Notes under the pieces: model-generated | Databases searched by the model: none | What the model was told of the DNA's origin: nothing | The model's input: only the letters and a program-made list of their open reading frames with translations | Shown here: in pieces, positions 17,930-24,522 of the stretch | Position numbering within the stretch: the first letter of the stretch is position 1 | Layout: each line of letters starts with the position of its first letter | Position numbers and translations under genes: made by a program | Assembly: GCF_001949145.1 (NCBI RefSeq) | Contig: NW_019091697.1 | Location: forward strand, 63,010-87,531 | Direction of reading: 5' to 3' | Length of the DNA: 24,522 nt | DNA from: Acanthaster planci | Lineage: Eukaryota; Echinodermata; Asteroidea; Valvatida; Acanthasteridae

Positions 17930-18640
17930 CTGTTTTCAATGGATAAGAAGGGCACAAAGGAACCAGTCCATTCCTGAGCTGATGGCGGTCGCTATTCAAA
18001 AGCTTGCCCGAATCACGAGGTATAACAACAGCGTCTGGGGAATTCGACTTGTTGTGTTTATGTAAATAAGATACTAATTTCTTGGGAATGAACAGGTCCT
18101 CACAAAACTTGATCTCTGCACATTCAGCAAGGTGCACTCCGAATGAATAGGTTCCATTCTGTGGAAGCAAAACAAGCCTGGAGCCTTCGACTGCCCTCTT
18201 ATCTTCCGTCCACCGTGGAACAAAGCGTTTAACTGGTTTCTGGCGTTTGGCTGCTGCTTATATGCTGGAACCAGATGTACCATATTATGGTCCCAGTTAC
18301 CAAGGGGCGCTCGTTTTACTTTTGCGAGTTATACGCTCCTTCAACTGTAGTGTAAAAATGGTCCAGGATTCTATCGTTGCGAGTTTCGCAGTCCACATTC
18401 TGGTGATACTTGGGTAAACCTTTCTTTAGGTTACAGTGATTAAAATCACCAGTAACAATGAAGAAGGGGTTTTACCTACAAGAAGGCCGTTATGCACAAC
18501 TCTATTGGGAGAGTAAATTGTTGCCGCTTTTTTACAGATTACATTGAGGGTGTTTATGTTGCACGCAAATGATGTGTGGACTCTTTCATAGGATAAACTG
18601 ATTGTTTTATTTTGACGCAAACGCAAAGAATCAATGAAGA
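17930..18640 (-). pseudogene. Decayed LINE fragment (AP-endonuclease region)
   Basis: On the minus strand a frame reads VTGDFNHCNLKKGLPKYHQN and then RILDHFYTTVEGAYNSQK; after a stop and a frameshift it resumes as GNWDHNMVHLVPAYKQQ. GDFN, LDH and (S/W)DHN in this order and spacing are the C-terminal motifs of APE-type LINE endonucleases. Downstream, a third frame reads KRFVPRWTEDKRAVEG and later EIKFCEDLFIPKKLVSY, like the linker between endonuclease and reverse transcriptase (FCED...P-K). I find no reverse transcriptase motifs. Several breaks show it is dead. The LINE clade is undetermined. Confidence 0.75.
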
Positions 18641-19187
18641 TTGCGACAATGAATTATGGAATGGAAAATGTTCTTTACACGAATTCCATATAGATGCTGA
18701 CTACATTTGATTTCAGTCTAGCTGTAATTTGTATAAGCTTCGTCAACTAAGTGCGTAGCAAAATGGAGGTTGAGGCAAAGTTCATCCCCAGTATACATGT
18801 ACATGTAGTTTACACATTTTGAAATGGCTTTTCACATCTACTTTAATGAGCAGGTACAAAAAGTACTTTCCCTTTTGGTCATTGTTTTGTGTCCTTTTTT
18901 ATTTTTGTTTTAAAGAAAGGGCAAATAAGTCATAATTGTTAACTGCAAACTTCTTCTTCGTTAATTTGAATACGCTTCATCCGTATGAGAAACTGGCCAT
19001 TTTAAGCAAGTGATACCTCCCTATAAGGTGATTCCAACGGGAAAAGGCTATATTTCAGAAATGAAGATCAAACAAGCTAAGAATTTTTAATCACATCCTT
19101 GTAACACAAAACAGGTCTCTTTAGTAAGAAAATTACCATTTTCAGATTCTTAGATAATAACGCTTTCGTAAGTTACTACCTGTGCAC

Positions 19188-19430
19188 TAAATCTTCCAGA
19201 TTTTCCAGAACTGGCACAGGTTGATCAGTTCCTCTCCAGCGAGGGTTCACTTTGAGAAGGACAGGCTCATAACAGTCGCCCAGCCCCTTTGTGGGGAACT
19301 GACCTGGTCTGTCAAATGCCATGAATACCAGCTTTGGTCTATCTATCGCCATAAAACCCCGGAGCTTGTATCTAAAGGAAGATTGATATGAAAGGAGGCC
19401 CTGCAGGGTGAAAGCTCGTGAGAGAAAGAA
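19188..19430 (-). CDS. Unrecognised protein-like open segment, possible exon
   Basis: On the minus strand an open frame of about 80 codons reads in part GLLSYQSSFRYKLRGFMAID, LVFMAFDRPGQFPTKGLGD and CYEPVLLKVNPRWRGTD, ending LENLEDLVHR-stop. Its amino-acid mix is protein-like and its GC is higher than its surroundings. A pyrimidine-rich tract and CCCTGCAG (reverse strand) just upstream could be an acceptor, and CACAG|GTAGTA before the stop a donor. The segment could be an internal exon, a repeat-derived ORF or chance. I do not recognise the family. A second, weaker minus frame (about 19860-19950; AEIDVFQHGGIKVVYECASC) lies upstream in phase. Confidence 0.35.
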
Positions 19431-20100
19431 AGGGCTGTTGCACCTTCAAGACCAGGCAACAATTTTCATCCTTCTGTATTGTCTGCTATAATGACTGGAA
19501 GGGAGGTCAACGATTGTCGATCCCTTTTTTGAGTGTGTCTGCAGGTAGCGAATACCAACGGTGCGTACGTTTGACCCATCCGGTCAGCGTTTTTTTTTGG
19601 GGGGGGGGGGGCGGGGGTTTGTTTTTTGGTTTTTGTTGTTTTTTGGTTTGTTTTTTTTAATTGCAAAACTGTCTGGGGATGCCCAAATACGTTTTAATGG
19701 GAAAGTGGTTCTTGAGAAAAGACCAGTCCTCGTGCCCTATTGAAATGTCGGTCTCAACGTAATTCCCTTGGAAAATCCTCCAGAGCCGCCTTCACTGGCC
19801 GCCTTCGACCCGACAGTCATCGGCTTATGGTGCCTCTGGGGAATTTACAATACCCGCAAGTTCTGTGTGCAACTTGCGCACTCGTATACCACTTTGATCC
19901 CTCCATGCTGGAACACATCAATCTCTGCTTTTCTTCGCTGACCAAATCTGCAGCAAGGATGATTGGGGGGGTGGTCACAGTTTCCTACTCTCATCACGGG
20001 TTCTTGTTAGAATTTGCTCTTTATTGTCATATTCGTTTTTGCTTCACCAAGCGTGGTAAAACTGTGGCTGGCTATCCATGCAAAAGTTCGAAAGTTTCAT

Positions 20101-20400
20101 AGTGCCATCAAGTGTGTTTTCAAAGAGTGAAGTATATTTTTCAAAGTACTTTTTATGAGATACATTTATCCAACTTTGTTTTTGGCGAGATATTTTCCCA
20201 AAACTCATTTGCTCAAGACACATAATCTCGTCCTTAAGAGATCTACTTTTAAAGACGTCATTTTATTTTGAAAACAAATCGTTTTTACGAGATAGGTCTC
20301 TTATTTTTCAAAATTTGTTTTAATGAGTTGCATAGTTTTTGTAGTTAATTTTTATAAGTTTTAGTTTTGAAGTTCGTTTCTAAAATGAAAAACAAAACTC
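20101..20400. repeat. AT-rich repeat-like stretch with GAGAT words
   Basis: Repeated short words (ATGAGATAC, GCGAGATATT, AAGAGATCTAC, ACGAGATAGGTCTC) alternate with T-runs and TTTTCAAA-type words. This looks like decayed miniature repeat DNA. No coding or RNA gene is seen. Confidence 0.35.
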
Positions 20401-20864
20401 GGACAAAGTCAGACAGGACAAAATGAACATCTGACGGTAAATTAAACTCAAACCAAGGGTGATGTTTCTCGCAACCGTTGACGGCCCATGTGCATGTACT
20501 CATACGCAGATATTGGCTGTTTCGAGTAGTGACTTAAACCTTGCCTCCCCGGCTGACCCATAACGCATTCTATTTTCCGAGGGGAAACTGATAAGGGAAA
20601 GAATAATGCTCGAACTGTGTTGGTCGCTTGGAACGGCGGGGGGGGAGTTTTACTACACCAAGGGACAAAGCAGACACTTTATTTTATCACTTTATTTTAT
20701 CACCACTAATTGTGCTTGATTTAAGCGATGAATGGTTAAATTTATCCAAATACAATCAAACTTTACTTCTATTCAAATATGAAATTCATTGAAAATTCAC
20801 CAGTTTTTTTTCAAACAACCCATTTGCAACAATGTTCGAACCCAGCTCAAACTCAACATGGCAA

Positions 20865-21082
20865 ATGCATGTGACAAGCTCTCGACCAATCAAAATACAG
20901 ATTCTGTATGTGAGGCGTTGTAAACCTAATAAAACAGCGCCGCGTGATCGACGACCCACCGATGTCATGACAGAAATATATTCAGCTTTGCATAAAGTTC
21001 ATTAAGTTCGGCCATGCGCAAGAAGACATCGACACAGCTGCTGATGCCATGTGACAAGCTCTTGGCCAATCAAGAATCTGAG
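20865..21082 (+). promoter_or_regulatory. Duplicated CCAAT-containing element
   Basis: A block of about 40 bp, ATGTGACAAGCTCTNGNCCAATCA followed by an ATTCTG/AATCTG word, occurs at about 20869-20905 and 21049-21080, 180 bp apart. Each copy has CCAAT (20886-20890 and 21066-21070). It is located upstream of the secreted-protein gene and may be part of its promoter. A promoter role is inference. Confidence 0.35.
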
Positions 21083-21139
21083 GGTGGGCGTGTTTTTAAG
21101 TATTGCAAAGCGTGTGCGGAATTTGTATACTTTCTATAG

Positions 21140-21236
21140 GCTGCCAAAATGAATAAAAGCTGTGGACGGTGCGCTTTTTCTCATTTAAGGCGCTCTAACG
21201 CATCAACATTGAGTGGTATTACATCCCTGCGAAAAC
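21140..21236 (+). other. Possible non-coding first exon of secreted-protein gene
   Basis: A strong donor (GAAAAC|GTGAGTATAG, GT at 21237) has a TATA-like AATAAAAG (about 21152) and CCAAT (21066) upstream. The coding exon downstream is preceded by a pyrimidine tract and an acceptor (GACACAG at 21465 or TTTCAG at 21471), so a separate 5' exon is needed. This stretch is the best candidate, but it is not proven. Confidence 0.3.
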
Positions 21237-21471
21237 GTGAGTATAGGGATGGATGTATTAATGATTCATTCGCCATGACAGCACTCAACACGGGTGGACA
21301 GTTTTCTTCACTGAAGCAAAGCCTCCAGTTGTAAAGAGCCTCATAACGCCGAACCCCTTTTCATCCTTTTTATGGGATGTCAAACTTTTGGCTTCGCTAA
21401 TCTACACGTCACCGGTGGAATAACCAGCTTTTACCCTTTTTTTTTTTGTCGTTGGCTTGACACAGTTTCAG

Positions 21472-21547
21472 ATGAAGACCACGATGAAGGCCTGCCTGGT
21501 TCTTGTCGTCAGCTTGGCTTGTCTTGGCTTGACCCTTGGTGAATTCG
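21472..21547 (+). CDS. Secreted-protein exon: signal peptide
   Basis: ATG at 21472 opens 25 codons plus one base, ending at donor G|GTAATC. A second in-frame ATG (21484) could also start the signal peptide. Positively charged start, hydrophobic core LVLVVSLACLGL and TLG before the cleavage site. A run of T and GACACAG upstream indicates an acceptor, so the exon also carries a few bases of 5' UTR. Confidence 0.72.
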
Positions 21548-24522
21548 GTAATCAACAACTTGTCTTAAGCTATGTTAGGCCTATAACCCTAAAACAGCAG
21601 GGGACACCCGGGAATCCGCCCCTCGATATTTTTTTTTATATCGCAGCAGTGTATGTTTTCAGGAGTTGAGCTTTTAGAAAGTGTTAGAATAACCTCTTGC
21701 GGTCATTTGGACACCATTTGTGCAAAAATCGAACATACCGTTCTCGTACAGCGCGCATTTTCCCGAGACGGGTTAGCCAAAATGTATACTTTTTTTCCCA
21801 CTGCCGTGCTCCATGCAAGCATACTGTCACGCATGTAGCCTTGAACTTGAAATGAGCGCAACAATGAACTGTCTGTCCAATTTAATTTGAATTTAATCTT
21901 TATAGTGATAAAGAATGTTTGACCATGCATGCCACGTTTCATAAGAATTGGGCATGGCACGGTTGAGTTCTTGGGGGTGAAGCACGCCCCCCCCCGGCAG
22001 TGAGATGGGCCAAAATTACCCAGCTCCTTTAGGGTTAAAAGACAAGCTTTGGGGTGGCCAAATGGGTTTGTGGTAGCACAATGCAAAATGTCTCTCTTTT
22101 GGTTATGTGTGGTTCTGATAAGACCGGAGGGTATACCCAACGTTTTGAACAGTATGCTGTGTCTATCGTCAGGCGACTGCCTGGCAGTCCCCTCCGGTTC
22201 TTACCAGAACCACACATGGGGCCTACTTATGGTGCTACTGCAAACCTATTAGTCTTGGCTTGCCACCTTGACCATGAAAAACTTCCAAATCTCATAGGTT
22301 ATGGATGTTTTTAACGCCCCACTTTCAGCTAAGTGTTGCCTATGTTATCGGCTGCTTGTGCTCGACAATAAACACGGGAAACAGCTGAACATCCCTCTCT
22401 GGCCAGCAAATGTCTTCACAAATATCTTGAAACCAAACCAAGCTGGCTCAATAGGCGACACTCAACATCCCAGTGAATTTCGTACGTTGTTTCGCCAGTA
22501 TGTTCTCTGTTTCGATTTTAACTTCCAGATGAGAAGCGGAAACTGGCCGAACTTCTTGAAGAATTAATTGCAAGGAAGGAGGCCACAGGTATGCATTGCT
22601 GCTCGTGTTGTTAAAATTTGAGATACGTTTCTTTTACCAAGGTGCATTTAACCATGTTTCACCCACCATGACATTGTTTTTCTCATTTTGGACCCTCGTA
22701 ATTTGTTTCGTTCCTTTGAAATATGTGGGTCATATCATTTTTTTTGCATTGTGACTATTTTAGATGAGTGGGCTGGACATCTTGCGCGTGAAGACACCCG
22801 TAATGGAGGTAAGGAAATTTAGTCGTTACGGTGTAAGGTGTTGAAGGACAAATTAAATTGAGTGTTGGTTGGCCAGTTTATCTGTTTTCAATTTTGCCCA
22901 ATGGGTCTATGGTATGGTGGCCCTGGAGGGACATCGCAAATCGTCAATACTGACGCCAATAAACTCGCCCTCCGGTCGCCAATACTGCCCTAAATATTCA
23001 CGGCCAAATTCCTGACTCGTATCTCTGGTTGCAAATATTGCTGCAATTTTTTTTCCCAGCAAGCCAGGTAGACTATGCCTACCCATCTTTCCGTAGCCAT
23101 GGTCGCCGGTGGCGATAATAGCACGGACACTCAACTCAACCACTATTAAACTACTGACCACGAGTCGCCGACATTACACTATCGCGCCAAACATGTATCT
23201 AAATCTTTTAGACCTGGTGCCAAAACTGCCCACCCGAACGACTTGAGATCAAGCTGAAAAAATGTAGGTCATTGTGCATGCCCGTGAACACACTCCATTT
23301 CCGCCTAGCTTGCTGGAAACATATTTCTCGGCAATATTTGCGACCGGAGATACAACGCATCGTGAATTTGGGTGTAAATAGTGACGGCAAAATTTCCAAC
23401 TGAAGAGCAAGTCATGAATTTTACTTGCGAATATTGGCGGCAATATTTGTGACCGGACAGCGTGTCGGGAATTTTGGTCAGGAATATATTGGCGGCAATA
23501 TTCGCGACCAGAGAGCGGGCCTTGGAGCTTGGTCGTTAATATTGGCATCAATAATGACGGTTGGCGATATCCCCCCAGGGCCACCATACCATGGGCTTGA
23601 ACGGTCTGGTTTCAACCATATTCCTCTATGTCCCAACTCATTCCATCTTAAAACCCCTCTACGTTCTTCCGGAAATGCTGAAAGGTTTTCAACAGCTAGG
23701 TCTACCGAAGCGAGAGAATCAAGCAATCTTGCTCTTTATTTATTTGCCTCTCCAGGAGGACTGCACCCATACGTAGATGCGCAGGGCAATTGGCACTACC
23801 CGTGAGTACCAAACCGAATCGTCATGAGTGGTCACTGGCGATTCTTTTCCCCGTCTCATGACAACAGTGTTCTTGTTTATTGTGCCCAAGCTGCGGTGTT
23901 GGGCTCTAAATGTACATCCATGTGGGTTTAATAGCATTAAGTGTCTATGACGGACACTGAAGTCTTGCACAGATGACGAGAATAAGTGAACAGTAAAACT
24001 GAATTTACTGTCGTTCTTTTCTTCTTTAGAGCTGACCAGAATAGAGGCAGAGGTAAGCATCTTTATAATTATCACCAGTTTAATCATTCCCCTCCCTCTC
24101 ATCAATCTACACACCCCGTTTCTGCGCATTTCCTCCTTATTTTTGTAGTGTACCTTCACAGTACGCCTATTTACGCCTGATGTTTACTATTAACAGCTAA
24201 TTACTAACATTCTGAACCAATCAATCTCCCAGTCTGAGCAGCCTATCACGGAAGCTGTGGGAACAAATCATTCAACGTATCTTGTGAATCGGTAATCGTT
24301 AGCTCAGAGTATTGTTCTGTTAACCCAAAAGAAATGATTAGGCCTATCTGTCTGCCTGTTATGTTCTTTTGAGGTTTGTATACATTGTTTCTTTCGGTTG
24401 GCATGGTTTAATTAAGATGCCAATCATAATTTGATGTGTTTGTTGGTTGCCATATTGGTTTGTTGGCTTCAGTATTATAATTGCCATTTGTTATCTTTTT
24501 CAGCCCTGGAAACTGAAGAGAA
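21472..24522 (+). CDS. Small secreted protein with micro-exons (partial, unrecognised)
   Basis: Seen: six exon segments join in frame: 21472-21547, 22529-22588, 22764-22808, 23756-23801, 24030-24052 and 24504 to the window edge. The first encodes a signal peptide (MKTTMKACLVLVVSLACLGL, then TLGEF; likely cleavage after TLG). The next give DEKRKLAELLEELIARKEAT (amphipathic helix), DEWAGHLAREDTRNG, GGLHPYVDAQGNWHY, PADQNRGR and ALETEE. All junctions are GT-AG; phases are 1, 1, 1, 2, 1. There are no cysteines after the signal peptide in the visible part. KR and GR sites could be proprotein-convertase sites, so a secreted peptide precursor is one possibility; a small extracellular matrix protein is another. 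I do not recognise the family. The 3' end is outside the window. Confidence 0.7.
21590..21785 (+). repeat. Dispersed repeat, copy 2
   Basis: Diverged relative of 14260-14405, located at the start of the first intron after the signal-peptide exon. Shared words are TTTTATATCG-AGCAGTG, CTTGCGGT-ATTT, ACCGTTCTCG-CAG and CGAGAC-G-T-AGCCAA, in the same order. Confidence 0.6.
22105..22217 (+). repeat. Long near-perfect hairpin in intron
   Basis: ATGTGTGGTTCTGATAAGAC and CGGAGGG (22105-22131) pair with CCCTCCGGTTCTTACCAGAA and CCACACAT (22190-22217) over about 27 bp with one bulge and one mismatch or wobble. The 58-nt loop holds a smaller stem, CAGGC-GACT-GCCTG (22171-22184). It could be a foldback repeat or a hairpin RNA precursor. 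Confidence 0.75.
22529..22588 (+). CDS. Secreted-protein micro-exon, 60 nt
   Basis: The acceptor is TTTAACTTCCAG and the donor is CAG|GTATGC; phase 1 in and out. It encodes DEKRKLAELLEELIARKEAT, a charged amphipathic helix with a KRK site near its start. Confidence 0.72.
22764..22808 (+). CDS. Secreted-protein micro-exon, 45 nt
   Basis: The acceptor is GACTATTTTAG and the donor is GAG|GTAAGG; phase 1 in and out. It encodes DEWAGHLAREDTRNG. Like the preceding exon it begins with GA(T)GAG, giving DE at the junction. Confidence 0.7.
22907..23594. mobile_element. Foldback element with long inverted arms
   Basis: The left end ATGGTATGGTGGCCCTGG (22910-22927) is the exact inverse of CCAGGGCCACCATACCAT (about 23575-23592). 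Similarity continues inward in both arms (GACATCGC/GCGATATC, CGTCAATACTGACGCCAAT versus ATTGGCATCAATAATGACG). The right arm also carries three direct copies of a CGGCAATATTTGCGACCGGA-type word at about 23329, 23438 and 23493. No coding capacity. It fills most of the intron before the 46-nt exon. The target duplication is not clear. Confidence 0.8.
23756..23801 (+). CDS. Secreted-protein micro-exon, 46 nt (NAGNAG acceptor)
   Basis: The acceptor is TTTGCCTCTCCAG|GAG|G and the donor is CCC|GTGAGT; phase 1 in, phase 2 out. It encodes GGLHPYVDAQGNWHY plus the start of P. The tandem acceptor CAGGAG would allow one glycine codon to be included or skipped without changing frame. Confidence 0.7.
24030..24052 (+). 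CDS. Secreted-protein micro-exon, 23 nt
   Basis: The acceptor is TTTTCTTCTTTAG and the donor is GAG|GTAAGC; phase 2 in, phase 1 out. It encodes (P)ADQNRGR. Very short, so it depends on the good splice sites and the phase match with both neighbours. Confidence 0.55.
24504..24522 (+). CDS. Secreted-protein exon cut by window end
   Basis: The acceptor is TTATCTTTTTCAG and phase 1 continues as ALETEE before the window ends. The remaining protein is not visible. Confidence 0.5.

Noticed and set aside
19740-20102. 120-codon open frame on the + strand containing SLTKSAARMIGG.
   Set aside because: The end looked a little like the tail of a LINE reverse transcriptase, but no other motif supports this; it also lies opposite the weak minus-strand frame.
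22160-22217. CRISPR-like or tRNA-like reading of the 22.1-kb hairpin.
   Set aside because: There is one inverted pair only, no repeated spacer units and no tRNA boxes; the DNA is eukaryotic.
23156-23600. Several overlapping open frames of 60-126 codons.
   Set aside because: All lie in the arms of the foldback element and reflect its repeated GGCAATATT words, not a gene.

Overview
This window looks like nuclear DNA from a marine invertebrate, probably a deuterostome such as an echinoderm, hemichordate or lancelet. The grounds are GT-AG introns of about 0.3-1.6 kb, GC-richer exons in AT-richer introns, many small inverted-repeat transposons, tRNA-like SINEs, a decayed LINE, and ACATGTAC and TAGGCCTA words. 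The species assignment is inference; the eukaryotic gene structure is seen directly.

Left half (745-12268, + strand): the 3' part of a TRPM2-like cation channel gene. Thirteen exons join in phase with no stop and total 1809 nt (602 codons plus stop). They encode part of S5, the pore loop with a cysteine pair, S6, the TRP helix, a coiled-coil stretch and a complete C-terminal NUDT9-type ADP-ribose domain. The earlier exons (N-terminal MHR domains, S1-S4) lie upstream of the window. The Nudix motif keeps REFGEE, the active form known from NUDT9, whereas vertebrate TRPM2 has a degenerate motif. The product is therefore predicted to be a channel that can also hydrolyse its own agonist. A 3' UTR follows, with ATTAAA signals near 13114 and 13167.

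Middle (about 13.2-21.1 kb): mostly gene-poor and repeat-rich. It holds members of two miniature inverted-repeat families that also occur in the TRPM2 introns or close to them, a decayed LINE endonuclease on the minus strand (about 17.93-18.64 kb), several T-run/G-run tracts, and one unrecognised protein-like open segment on the minus strand (19188-19430).

Right end (about 21.0-24.5 kb, + strand): the start of a small secreted-protein gene. A signal-peptide exon is followed by very short exons (60, 45, 46, 23 nt) and a last one cut by the window edge. All join in frame. Its introns carry a long hairpin and a 0.69 kb foldback element. I do not recognise the mature product. Upstream are a duplicated CCAAT-containing element and a possible non-coding first exon.
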